In this document: in pieces, positions 43,701 through 50,999 of the stretch
Position numbering within the stretch: the first letter of the stretch is position 1
Layout: each line of letters opens with the position of its first letter
Origin: G020354025 sp964621455
Lineage (GTDB): Bacteria; Fidelibacterota; Marinisomatia; SCGC-AAA003-L08; TS1B11
Reading direction: 5' to 3'
DNA: 64,000 bases
Assembly (NCBI GenBank): GCA_964621455.1
Contig: CAZULW010000004.1
Location: 23,646-87,645, forward strand
Program-made: the position numbers and the translations under genes
The notes under the pieces: model-generated
The model's database searches: none
Told to the model about the DNA's origin: nothing
Seen by the model: the letters and a program-made list of their open reading frames with translations, nothing else

Positions 43701-44960
43701 AATCTCGTTCTTGATACTCAAGCCCCGTCGGCTCTGGCGGCGGTTGTCTATGATGGTCCCGGTGCGGATATCGATTCCAGTCGCTCCACTGACACCCTTG
43801 CAGTGCATTACGGGGTATTTGCCGAGGCCGTCTCGGGCATAAGCCGGCATGAATATGCCCTCGGCTCCACGCCGGGGGGCACTGACGTGGTTGACTGGAC
43901 CGCTAACGGCACCGACACGCTGGCGACGGTCCGCGATCTTGACCTGGTCTATAGGTACACCTACTACTTCAGCGTCCGGGCCACAGACGGGGCCGGCAAC
44001 GTGTCTGATTCGGTGGTTAGCGATGGGGTTATCATCGTCGACAAACCGCGGCTGACGGTGAACCTGGTACAGAACAGCGTCATTTCCGAGTATGTCCAGA
44101 TTTTCGTCAACGATACCCTGGCCATGGCCGACAGTATCCGCATTGTTATGGACAGCCTGCGGGTGAGCGTAACCGAGATTGATACGTTTGCCTACGTAGG
44201 TACCCACAAACTCGTGGGGAGCGGTCCCCACGGCCTGGAGGTAACCGGCTTCAGCGGGTGGGGGGATACCACCCGCACTTCCAGCCTTGCCATGACCCTC
44301 GCCAAGCAAGGTCAGCCATGGGTGGCCGCCAGCGTTGATCAGCGGTTCAAGACGTCTGGTTCTCCCGGCTCTGTCAGCGGGGACCGGTACCTGCTGGTGG
44401 TCGATTCCACGCTCATGGGGCTATCGGCTGTTCGTGGCAGAGCCTACCGGTTGGGGGACGGGCAATTCTCCTTTAATCAGCCGGTGCGGGTGAGCATGCG
44501 TTCCGGGATGAATAAGAATGGTCGTGAAGAGGCGCAGGCCATCTATATCCTCCGATCAAACGGCCGCTGGGAGGAATTGCCCTCGGTTGATGAGGGTGAA
44601 CTGGTGACTACCTGGGCGAACAGTACGGGGACTTTCCGCCTGGGCCGCCGGACGATCATCGTGCCCCAGACCACCAGCCTGCACCAGAACTACCCGAACC
44701 CTTTTAATCCTACTACCAGGATCGTCTTTGACCTGGGCTTCCAGGAAGGCCCACTTCAGCACGCCAGGGTAGTGATCTACAATCTACTGGGCCAGGAGGT
44801 ACTGACCCTCTATAATGGAGAGGCGCCTGCCGGACGATATGAGCTCACCTGGCAGGGTGTGGATGCCCGGGGGATCACCGTTGCCAGCGGCGTATACTTC
44901 GTGCGTCTGAGCACCGATTCGGGGCGGCAGATGACCAGAAAAATGCTGCTGGTGAGGTAG
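37752..44960 (+). CDS. Giant secreted Ig-repeat protein with C-terminal sorting domain
   Basis: A 2402-residue protein. Signal peptide to about residue 30; a unique N-terminal domain to 137; fifteen Ig-like repeats of about 123 residues from 138 to about 1986, each starting PTVxxVTSxxADGxYKAG, with VTFSEAV, LTLETGxSDAVVDY, TLTFNYTV, LDY and DAAGNDATLTLP landmarks; a fibronectin-like domain (about 1990-2100); and a C-terminal sorting domain from about 2310 (QNYPNPFNPTTRI, LLGQEVLTLYNG, SGVYFVRL). The last domain is the type used by the Por/type IX secretion system. It is probably a surface adhesin. The stop is 4 bp before a TPR lipoprotein gene. Confidence 0.93.
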   Translation: MDRSGRQKVRFYWLVVSSLILATASIGYAAALTVNFTGTGSNVVAGYWNIGMTGGNITSSGYSVADDQTAYMDVKFDGFIQPGFQKTATIAGSAANFSVTSTEIQNLSLFAQGKSITFFVSAGAGTDEGTSAASVVDQNAPSVFNVNSSTSDAVTKMIGNVIDVEVTFYETVTVTVGTPQIELETGTSDALVDNSGGSGTATLTFQYTVASGHTSGDLRYTSSGALSLNGAVIKDAAGNSASTSLPAPGTTNSLGANKNFVVDGIRPYVSSVTSATSDGAYKADDVIFVIVNFTEAVTVAGTPQIYLETGASDTYVNYTSGSLTSSLTFNYTVLAGHTASDLDYMNTSALSAGTSIKDAAGNDATLTLAAPSQAGSLGANKDIVIDTTDPTVLSVTSTQPDGYFNEGDVIPVTITFTEDVDVTGTPTLSLNSGGTASYASGSGTTVLTFNYSVGAGENNLDLDYVNTASLSLNGGTIQDAATNAAVLTLPVVGSANSLGGSKALVVDTDPPAVSGVSSATANGTKKIGDLIAITITFDEAVTVTGTPQLTLETGASDEVVDYTSGSTTTVLTFNYTVAEGNTSNDLDYVATSSLAGTIRDAAGNDATLTLPALGGAGSLKANKDFVIDGVRPTVSAVTSSAANGSYNALDVIPVTVTFSEDVTVSGVPQITLAVPGGYAVDYSGGSGSDILTFNYTVQAGHISSDLEYFSTSALSAGTSIKDAAGNDVTLTLPGLGAASSLAGSKDLIVDTTLPTVTDVTSSVANDAYKAGATIPITVTFSEAVTKGAADPALKLETGTTDRNATYTGGTGTTVLSFEYVVQAGDESADLDYWDTAALSAGTSIRDAAGNDATLTLAALDPTGFLGDNKDIIIDTQVPTVTNVTSSLANGSYKAGVTVPITVTFSESVYVTGTPELALDVGTSATFASGDGSNTLTFNYTVSPGETSSDLAYTTINALTVVAASIKDLAGNDADLDLENPGDPGSLKNNKALVIDTTPPTVSSVSSTAADIYYVETDLIPITITFSEAVYVALATPTLTLETGASDAVVDYTAGSGTDALSFPYTVASGHESDNLDYTGTTALELNSATITDAAGNDATLTLAAPDAIGSLGLSRNRDVDAIIPTVTAVTSNKADGVYKAGVEIPVSVVFSEAMVVGGVPTLTLNVDGGYVVDYTSVSGDTLVFKYTVLALQNQVELDYVDANSLLTGGGSIRDVAGNDAVLTLASPGSANSLGGSKNIDVDTTPPTVSNVTSTTSNAAYKAGQSIDVRVTFSEVVIDAGSPHVVLETGTDDWNATYVIGKGTNTLVFIYTVVAGDSSNDLDYVNTGSLVAGISLEDSAGNPVSANPLAAPGAAGSLGANKAIIIDTRAPTVLNVTSSKTDGYYKAAEPIPVSVEFSEVVTVTGTPTLTLETGTSDAVVDYTSGSGSTTLTFDYTVQAGHNSSDLDYIVLNPLSPNGGTILDAASNDADLTTIPVPGTAGSLGANKDILIDTTPPTVSSVSSTAANGDYVAGDTISITVTLSETVYKAGAGTPTFTLETGSTDAVLDYVSGSGTDTLTFTYIVALGHESDNLDYVDENALQLNLATIRDTTGNDADLALPSPGASGSLGFGKDRNIDAVIPTVTAVTSTKADGVYKAGAMIPISVVFSEAVAVTGTPTLSLDVSGGYVVDYASGSGTDTLVFEYLILDGHNQVNLGYQSTTALNLNGGSIQDAATNPADTTLPTPTGAGSLSGTKDLIIDTAVPTVSQVTSSTVSGRYGVGDTLAISIVFSEAVTVTGGPPRLTLETDVNDTEASYTSGSGSNTLIFNYIVQAGDSSDDLGYVDTTSLSFNGAVIADAGSNVARIILPVPGGAGSLAANKDFVIDTHAPSVMSVSSTTTDGWYKAGVVIPIVVAFSERVTVSGTPTLTLDVVDGYVVNYTSGSGNAALVFNYTVRDSDDCADLDYQSSASLSLNGGVINDLGRNDADLSLPPPGADSSLGGTKNLVLDTQAPSALAAVVYDGPGADIDSSRSTDTLAVHYGVFAEAVSGISRHEYALGSTPGGTDVVDWTANGTDTLATVRDLDLVYRYTYYFSVRATDGAGNVSDSVVSDGVIIVDKPRLTVNLVQNSVISEYVQIFVNDTLAMADSIRIVMDSLRVSVTEIDTFAYVGTHKLVGSGPHGLEVTGFSGWGDTTRTSSLAMTLAKQGQPWVAASVDQRFKTSGSPGSVSGDRYLLVVDSTLMGLSAVRGRAYRLGDGQFSFNQPVRVSMRSGMNKNGREEAQAIYILRSNGRWEELPSVDEGELVTTWANSTGTFRLGRRTIIVPQTTSLHQNYPNPFNPTTRIVFDLGFQEGPLQHARVVIYNLLGQEVLTLYNGEAPAGRYELTWQGVDARGITVASGVYFVRLSTDSGRQMTRKMLLVR

Positions 44961-44964
44961 AATA

Positions 44965-45570
44965 ATGAAACGGAAGCTGAGCATAGCTATGGGCCTTCTG
45001 GTGAGCTTGCTGGCGCTCATCATGGGTGGATGCCGTGACCGTATTGAGCCGGATACACCGGACTATGTGGAGTACGGCTGGGAGCTGATGGCCGATTCTC
45101 TCTACCGTGCGGCTATCGTCCAGTTCGAAGCGGGGACGGACCTGGAGACCTCGTATGCCGATGGCTGGAACGGGCTGGGCTGGGCCTTTGCCAGGCTGGG
45201 CGCCGCGGACACCAGCGCCGAGCGCTTCACAACAGCCGCGACCAAATCGGATACCACTATTGTTGGGACGGAGATCCTGGCGGGGCGATCCTTCGCCCGT
45301 CTGGCGTTGGGGCAGTTTTCCCTGGCCGTGGGCGATGCCAAGGGGGCTCTAGCTCTCACCCCCGACTGGGTTTTCAGGCGCGACCCTGCTGCCCTTACCT
45401 ACCAACATCTCTACCTTACGGCGGCCACCGGTTTTTACGGCCTGGGCGAGTTCGACTCCTGCCTCGTCTGGGTGCGTAAGCTGGATAATACCTTTTCCAC
45501 GGATACTGCCACCCTGTCAGGTAGGTCACGTATGGCGGCCAAACTGGAGGCCCTCAAAGGCGGACTCTAG
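44965..45570 (+). CDS. TPR-type lipoprotein
   Basis: A 201-residue lipoprotein with lipobox MGGC (Cys at about 23) and TPR-like helices: YVEYGWELMADSLYRAAIVQ, GWNGLGWAFARLGAAD, and AALTYQHLYLTAATGFYGLG. It likely forms protein-protein contacts at the outer membrane. The 4-bp spacing from the giant repeat protein suggests a joint transcript and possibly a role in its export or anchoring. Confidence 0.85.
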   Translation: MKRKLSIAMGLLVSLLALIMGGCRDRIEPDTPDYVEYGWELMADSLYRAAIVQFEAGTDLETSYADGWNGLGWAFARLGAADTSAERFTTAATKSDTTIVGTEILAGRSFARLALGQFSLAVGDAKGALALTPDWVFRRDPAALTYQHLYLTAATGFYGLGEFDSCLVWVRKLDNTFSTDTATLSGRSRMAAKLEALKGGL

Positions 45571-45789
45571 CAGGAAGGACCGGCGACTGCTCATCCCACA
45601 CCACTGTCTACGCTCCATTTATCCATACCTTCGTCCAGGCTTTTTCCCGGACGGTTTCACCAGTCTCTTCCTGTAGATTCTCGTTGCTGCCAAGAATGGT
45701 TTTTCCCGGCTGGCAAGGGCCGGATATTCCGGGAGCCAATAAGAAAACCTTGGACACTGCCGGTGAGCGGGCGATAGCTTAGCACCACT

Positions 45790-47094
45790 ATGTCCAGCAC
45801 GATGGTCATCACTCCCGCAGCCAGCCCCGATGGCGCCATGTACTTCGGGAAGAACAGCAATCGGGAGCCCGGTGAGTGCCAGCTGGTCGTCGCACTACCG
45901 GCCGTGGAACACGACACCAACACCCTGCTTAAGTGCACCTACCTGACCATCGCCCAGGTGCCCCGACGCTGCGGCATTATGCTCAGCAAGCCGTGGTGGT
46001 CCTGGGGCGGTGAGATGGGGGCCAACGATCAAGGGGTGGTTATTGGCAGCGAGGCGGTTTTCACCCGTGACCATGAATCCGAACCCGGTCTCATTGGTAT
46101 GGACCTGGTACGCCTGGGCCTCGAACGGGGCACTACGGCGGAGGATGCCTTGAACGTGATCACCTCCCTGCTTCAGACTCACGGTCAGGGCGGGGCCTGC
46201 CGGTTTGGGGACCCCTCTTTCAGTTATGACAACGGTTTCATCATCGCCGATGCCAACGAGGCCTGGATACTGGAGACTGCCGGTCGCCACTGGGCGGCCA
46301 AAAGGATCAAGGGCAAGGCCGCTCTGTCGTCCGAGCTGACGCTTACCACCGACTTCGACCGCAGCTCCTACGCCCTCCCCCAGTACGCCCGATTGAAAGG
46401 ATGGGTGAGGAAGGAGGAAGATATTCACTTCGCGGCCACCTTCGGGCACAGGTCATATCGCCCCTCTTTTAGAAGGACCCGCCAGCGCCGGAAGATCTTC
46501 CTGGAAGGCCTGTCCCGCCTGGACCACGATTACCCTCTCCTTGGCATGATGCAGCTCCTGCGCAGGCGGAAGGGAACCCACCCCCGGAGCGGTTCAAGGA
46601 GCGACGTAGCTCTCCATGCGAGCGGGTCATCCCGCCCGATCCAGACCACCGGCTCCATGGTGGCCAGTGTATCGAGGCGGCGGCGGGATTTCTTCTTTAC
46701 CGGTACCTCCGCTCCCGATCTCTCCATATTCAAACCGGTCCATTTCGATCTGCCATTGGAAGATGACCTCCAGGGGGAGGACCTCTCGCATTACCACAGC
46801 GGAAGTCTCTGGTGGCGGCACGAGAAATTGCACCGGGCCATGCTTCTCGCTCCCCGCCTGGACGGCGATTTTATTAAGGAGCGTGATGAAGTGGAACGGA
46901 GCATGGTATCGGAGCTTATGGCTCAGAAAGGGCGCCAGCTGGCCCAGACCCGTAGCCGGTTGCGGGATAACCTGCTGAAATGGGAGAAGACCTGGATAGA
47001 GAAGGCTGCATCAAAGAGGGGATCGATCCTGTCAATAGGTTCTTTCTCCCGGTACTGGAAGCGGCGAAACCGCCTGGATGGCGTAAAACTCTAA
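45790..47094 (+). CDS. Secernin/C69-family hydrolase with Ser in place of the N-terminal Cys
   Basis: A 434-residue protein of the C69 Ntn-hydrolase family. After the start Met come SSTMVITPAASPDGAMYFGK and NSNREPGE, matching secernins and dipeptidase A where the second residue is the Cys nucleophile (C-D-T-x-V-A-L-P). Here Ser is found at that place. Other family positions are kept: KCTYLTIAQVP, SKPWWSWGGEMGANDQGV, IGSEAVF, EAWILETAGRHWAAK. The enzyme could use Ser as nucleophile or be inactive. The N-terminus begins directly at the start codon with no signal peptide. Confidence 0.85.
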   Translation: MSSTMVITPAASPDGAMYFGKNSNREPGECQLVVALPAVEHDTNTLLKCTYLTIAQVPRRCGIMLSKPWWSWGGEMGANDQGVVIGSEAVFTRDHESEPGLIGMDLVRLGLERGTTAEDALNVITSLLQTHGQGGACRFGDPSFSYDNGFIIADANEAWILETAGRHWAAKRIKGKAALSSELTLTTDFDRSSYALPQYARLKGWVRKEEDIHFAATFGHRSYRPSFRRTRQRRKIFLEGLSRLDHDYPLLGMMQLLRRRKGTHPRSGSRSDVALHASGSSRPIQTTGSMVASVSRRRRDFFFTGTSAPDLSIFKPVHFDLPLEDDLQGEDLSHYHSGSLWWRHEKLHRAMLLAPRLDGDFIKERDEVERSMVSELMAQKGRQLAQTRSRLRDNLLKWEKTWIEKAASKRGSILSIGSFSRYWKRRNRLDGVKL

Positions 47095-47213
47095 TTTCTC
47101 CATCCGGGGGAATACAGGGCCAGGATGGGAGTTGTCTAAGGAGTACCAACCGGATGATGAATAACTTAAGTTTAGGCCCGTTTCTGATTTATTCATGACA
47201 GGGAGGATGTTAA

Positions 47214-48563
47214 ATGGCCGTTCAAGATGTTGCGCCTGATACGATTGCCCATAATGGTGACGAGGAGGCCGGGTTTCAGGATTACAAGGTAGCCGATATC
47301 ACTCTGGCCGACTTCGGTCGGAAAGAGATCGAGCTGGCCGAGGAGGAAATGCCCGGACTCATGGCCTTGCGGGAGAAATACGGCTCCGAAAAGCCCCTTC
47401 AGGAGGCCCGTATTTCCGGCTGCATCCACATGACGGTCCAGACCGCCGTCCTCATCGAGACCCTGGTGGAGCTGGGGGCGCAGGTGCGGTGGTCGTCGTG
47501 CAATATATTTTCCACCCAGGATCACGCCGCCGCCGCCATCGCCGCCCGGGGAATTCCCGTCTTTGCCTGGAAAGGGGAGACCGAGGAGGAATACTGGTGG
47601 TGCATCGAGCAGACCCTCAAATTCCCCGGTGGCCAGGGGCCACAGCTACTCATAGATGACGGGGGCGATCTCACCATTGTCGTGCTGGAACAGCACCCGG
47701 AACTGATCCCGGACATCAAAGGCCTCTCCGAAGAGACCACTACGGGCGTGCACCGGCTGGCCCAGCTGGACCGGGAAGGCAAGCTTCCATTCCCGGCCAT
47801 AAACGTGAACGACTCGGTAACCAAGTCCAAGTTCGACAACAAGTACGGCTGCCGGGAGAGCCTGGCGGACGGCATCAAGCGGGGTACCGACATCATGCTG
47901 GCCGGCAAGACCGTGGTCATCGCCGGCTACGGCGACGTGGGCAAAGGCAGCGCCCAGTCCATGAAGGGCTACGGGGCCAAGGTGATCGTTACCGAGATCG
48001 ACCCCATCTGCGCCCTGCAGGCAGCCATGGAGGGCTATGAGGTCATCACCCTGGATGAGGCCTGCGAAAGGGGGGACATATTCGTCACCGCCACGGGCAA
48101 CAAGCACGTTATCATCGGTGAGCACATGGCCCGCATGAAAAACAACGCCATTGTCTGCAACATCGGCCACTTTGACATCGAGATCGACGTGGCATACCTG
48201 GAGAACACTCCCGGCATCACCGAGGAGAACATCAAGCCGCAGGTGGACAAGTTCACTTTCCCTGACGGGCACTCGATCATCCTGCTCAGCCGGGGCCGCC
48301 TGGTGAACCTGGGCAACGCCACCGGACACGCCTCCTTCGTCATGTCCACTTCCTTCACCAACCAGATCCTGGCCCAGATGGCCCTCTGGCAGGGCGGCAT
48401 GGAGCAGAAGGTCCACGTGCTGCCCAAGCTCCTGGATGAGGAGGTGGCACGGCTGCACCTGGATAAGCTGGGGGCCAAGATCACGAGGCTGACCCCCGAG
48501 CAGGCCGATTACCTGGGGATCGATCCTGATGGCCCCTTCAAGCCGGAGGAGTATCGGTACTAG
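47214..48563 (+). CDS. ahcY: Adenosylhomocysteinase
   Basis: A 449-residue NAD-dependent enzyme that splits S-adenosylhomocysteine into adenosine and homocysteine. Visible: MTVQTAVLIETLVELGAQVR, CNIFSTQDHAAAAIA, GDLT region, NVNDSVTKSKFDNKYGCRES, the dinucleotide fold VVIAGYGDVGKGSAQ, ATGNKHVI, CNIGHFDIEIDV, and the C-terminal LDEEVARLHLDKL with Tyr-x-Tyr end. The start follows GGGAGG. No riboswitch-like hairpin was recognised in the 119 bp upstream. Confidence 0.97.
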   Translation: MAVQDVAPDTIAHNGDEEAGFQDYKVADITLADFGRKEIELAEEEMPGLMALREKYGSEKPLQEARISGCIHMTVQTAVLIETLVELGAQVRWSSCNIFSTQDHAAAAIAARGIPVFAWKGETEEEYWWCIEQTLKFPGGQGPQLLIDDGGDLTIVVLEQHPELIPDIKGLSEETTTGVHRLAQLDREGKLPFPAINVNDSVTKSKFDNKYGCRESLADGIKRGTDIMLAGKTVVIAGYGDVGKGSAQSMKGYGAKVIVTEIDPICALQAAMEGYEVITLDEACERGDIFVTATGNKHVIIGEHMARMKNNAIVCNIGHFDIEIDVAYLENTPGITEENIKPQVDKFTFPDGHSIILLSRGRLVNLGNATGHASFVMSTSFTNQILAQMALWQGGMEQKVHVLPKLLDEEVARLHLDKLGAKITRLTPEQADYLGIDPDGPFKPEEYRY

Positions 48564-48638
48564 GTGGGGCCCCTTGCTACCTCACTACCCTTCCCTTCGA
48601 TCCGCCGGTTAATAACTCACCCCTCTCACTCCGTGAGG

Positions 48639-48661
48639 CCCCTCTCTTACAAAGAGAGGGG
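48639..48661. repeat. REP-like palindrome
   Basis: CCCCTCTCTT and AAGAGAGGGG are perfect 10-bp arms around ACA. Palindromes of this kind are scattered in intergenic regions of many FCB genomes; it may also terminate the ahcY transcript. Confidence 0.6.
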
Positions 48662-48901
48662 TTACTGAAGGCGGGGGGTGAGGTGGCAAGAGGGCAGGCA
48701 AGAAATTCAACAAAACCCCGACAAAATTCCGCATTTTAAGGGTACCCCCCGACGAGAGGCGCGAATCTCCCTGTTGAAAAATAATCCGCTCCAAAACCAG
48801 TGCCGGGAGTGCATACGGGGCGATATAGCATTATCATCATAACGACGGAATATAAGCCAGCAGCGGCGATTTATCGTTCGCCGGGTGCGCGAAAATCAGC
48901 G

Positions 48902-48936
48902 GTCAGTCGTCAGTTGTCAGCGGTCAGCGGTCAGCC
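48902..48936. repeat. Five tandem 7-bp GTCAGNN repeats
   Basis: GTCAGTC, GTCAGTT, GTCAGCG, GTCAGCG and GTCAGCC in a row. They immediately precede the truncated CPBP gene and mark the island's left junction. Confidence 0.7.
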
Positions 48937-48959
48937 GACCGTTACAAGGAAATTGGTGG

Positions 48960-49268
48960 GTCGTGGTTGTGTATTTTCTGATCTTGTGTTTTAACATCTT
49001 TGGGGAAGAATTTTGGTGGCGCGGATACATTTTGCCTAGTCAAGAGATTCGTCACGGGAAGTGGACGTGGTTGATACACGGAGTTTTGTGGAACCTGTTT
49101 CACGTGTTTTGGAAGTGGAATTTGATAGCATTGATACTGCCGACCTTGAGCTTGTCTTTTGTGGCATACAAGTTGAAGAATACAACTCCTGGTATCGTTG
49201 CACATTGGGTTCAGAATGGACTGGGCTTGATAATGATTTTGCTGGGGGTATTGGGAGTAGCAGGGTAG
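48960..49268 (+). pseudogene. CPBP intramembrane protease, N-terminally truncated
   Basis: The frame (open from 48885) encodes the catalytic half of a CPBP family intramembrane metalloprotease: FGEEFWWRG (EExxxR), VLWNLFHVFW (FxxxH) and VAHWVQNGLG (HxxxN). The first two or three transmembrane segments are absent; the sequence before it is the GTCAG repeat. It is probably a remnant. The family includes CAAX-type and bacteriocin-self-immunity proteases. Confidence 0.7.
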
Positions 49269-49289
49269 GGTATTCGCAAAGACACGGCA

Positions 49290-49355
49290 TAACAAGCGCA
49301 TGCACCCGACCGCGAAGCCCGTAAGCTCTGGCCCGTCGGACATGCACAAGTGGCG
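49290..49355 (+). other. Degenerate attC-like site
   Basis: TAACAAGCGCATGCACCCGAC (49290-49310) follows the CPBP remnant. A partly complementary arm (CGGACATGCAC at about 49337) closes the structure, but the GTTRRRY core is lacking. It is a possible decayed attC site. Confidence 0.4.
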
Positions 49356-49447
49356 GGCGCCGGGCTGTAGCGCGCCTTTATTTCACCTTGCATCTCCTGC
49401 TCACAATGAATACATTATAATACAATCCAATACATCGAGGGTCATGT

Positions 49448-49666
49448 ATGAGCAAAGCCATTTCCATAAGAATGCCCGACGAGCTGGCTGCAAAACTCGC
49501 TGAAATCGCCCAGGAAACGGAGCGGTCCAAGTCTTTCCATGTGCAAAAGGCTTTGGAAGCCTATCTGGCCGAAGTCGCCGACCTGCAGGTCGCACTGGAT
49601 CGGTTGCATGATACTTCCGATCCGGTGGTCACCGGGGATGATATGAGGAAGGCGCTTGAGCTATAA
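49448..49666 (+). CDS. Ribbon-helix-helix antitoxin
   Basis: A 72-residue protein: SKAISIRMPDELAAKLAEIA then ETERSKSFHVQKALEAYL, the RHH fold of CopG/RelB-type antitoxins. AT-rich TATAAT-containing sequence precedes it (49415-49440). It is followed by, and overlaps by 11 bp, a RelE-type toxin with a TTG start. Confidence 0.85.
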   Translation: MSKAISIRMPDELAAKLAEIAQETERSKSFHVQKALEAYLAEVADLQVALDRLHDTSDPVVTGDDMRKALEL

Positions 49667-49907
49667 GCTGGCCTTCAAGAAGTCCGTAGCGCGCGACCTC
49701 AAGAAGCTCGGACCGGATGAGGCTGACCGGATCCTAAAGAAGATCGAAGCAGAGCTGCCCGAAAAGGCCAATCGTTTCCCTTCATTAACGGGAAAATTCA
49801 CCGGATTAAGAAGATTCAGGGTCGGAGACTATCGCGTAATTTATACTATCATCGAAGATACCGCGCTTATCCTGCGCATCAGTCATCGGCGGGAATCCTA
49901 TAGATGA
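49656..49907 (+). CDS. RelE/ParE-family toxin
   Basis: An 83-residue toxin: YKLAFKKSVARDLKKLGPDE, PEKANRFPSLTGKFTGLRRF, RVGDYRVIYTIIEDTALIL and ISHRRESY, with the RelE basic and Tyr residues visible. The TTG start lies inside the antitoxin gene. It probably cleaves mRNA on the ribosome. Confidence 0.88.
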   Translation: MSYKLAFKKSVARDLKKLGPDEADRILKKIEAELPEKANRFPSLTGKFTGLRRFRVGDYRVIYTIIEDTALILRISHRRESYR

Positions 49908-49955
49908 GGGCAACGCCCGCCAGCCACGGCTGGCAATTGCCTTGAAAGCTGTGAT

Positions 49956-50270
49956 ATGGGGTCTTACATTGACTCGGCTAAGCTACGATACTACCTTCTG
50001 TCTACTTCCCACCCAATGGGCCGGTTCAAGGCGCGTTTCTTCGAGTCTTTGGGCTATTTGGCCGACAATTGGGAGCGATTGGAAGCTGATATCCGCGACC
50101 TCATTGATGCAGCCGAAGCACGGCCCAGCGAGAAGACCGAATACGGAGCGAAGTTTGAAGTTCAAGGTACGATTACCGGTCCCAATGGCCGGTCAGCCGA
50201 GGTGTTGACGGTATGGATCATTTTGACCGGGGAAGACGTACCCCGTTTTATAACCGCCTACTCAGGATAG
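49956..50270 (+). CDS. DUF6883-like protein
   Basis: A 104-residue protein: YIDSAKLRYYLLSTSHPMGR, FKARFFESLGYLADNW, then YGAKFEVQGTITGPNGR and SAEVLTVWIILTGEDVP, ending TAYSG. This matches the DUF6883 pattern, known from small stand-alone proteins and as toxin-associated domains; function unknown. A two-gene unit with the DUF4926 gene 6 bp downstream. Confidence 0.7.
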   Translation: MGSYIDSAKLRYYLLSTSHPMGRFKARFFESLGYLADNWERLEADIRDLIDAAEARPSEKTEYGAKFEVQGTITGPNGRSAEVLTVWIILTGEDVPRFITAYSG

Positions 50271-50276
50271 CAAGCG

Positions 50277-50507
50277 ATGAAATTCAAAATTCTTGACACG
50301 GTTGTTTTAGCAAGAGATCTGCCCGCTCACAGTTTGAAAAAGGGCGATCTTGGGGCAGTTGTGGAGCTGTACGAGCCTGACGGCTTAGAAGTGGAGTTCG
50401 TGACGGCATCCGGGAGAACCGAGGCGCTCGCGACCCTACATGTCGGGGATGTCCGTTCCGTTGGTGATACCGACCTGATATCGGTCCGGTCTCTCACGAC
50501 CGCATAG
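50277..50507 (+). CDS. DUF4926-like protein
   Basis: A 76-residue protein: KFKILDTVVLARDLPAHSLK, KGDLGAVVELYEPDGLEVEF and a short strand TLHVGDVR. It matches DUF4926, an SH3-like small protein. Its tight spacing to the DUF6883 gene suggests a functional pair, perhaps a toxin-antitoxin or immunity module; no experimental support is known to me. Confidence 0.7.
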   Translation: MKFKILDTVVLARDLPAHSLKKGDLGAVVELYEPDGLEVEFVTASGRTEALATLHVGDVRSVGDTDLISVRSLTTA

Positions 50508-50999
50508 AAGTTTAGTTCGGCGGCATCACTGCACAACCAGACGCTCATCTGGGTCTTTGCGATACTGCCTACACCATTGGTAGCGGTGAGCCATCAGCGA
50601 TCAGCCCAGAGCAACCGCCAAGACGCCAAGCTGAGAGCGCGAATCCATCCGTCAGGATGCCGGACAGGTAAATGAATTCGCTGAATCGAAACAAGACCCC
50701 TAAAGGGGCCTATACGAAGCCTACAGCCCCGCCGGGCTCCCCGTGGCGGGTACGCCCAGGGTTGGCGGGGGTTTCTTTGATTCAGCGATGGGATTTATCC
50801 CTTCGCATTCTTCACCTGATTATCCGGGGGAACTCCCGCTGGCAATTCCCTTGAAGATTGTGAGAGGATGGCTTACATTGCCTGGGCAACAACTTAAAAG
50901 AGTCGCTACGCAGTATAGCGGGGCGAGGTTCGTCAGGGGCAAGCGTCGATATGCTGCGAAAATGCTGTATAATAATATTAGCACTATAGGGAAATCACT
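50508..50999. other. Non-coding stretch before the nuclease-like gene
   Basis: About 490 bp with a CCCCTAAAGGGGCC hairpin near 50697 (terminator-like), GC-rich repeats, and a TATAAT at about 50967 that could be the -10 of the following gene. No coding gene is supported. Confidence 0.4.

Noticed and set aside
47095..47213. Possible SAH riboswitch before ahcY
   Set aside because: No matching conserved stem pattern was recognisable in the 119 bp.
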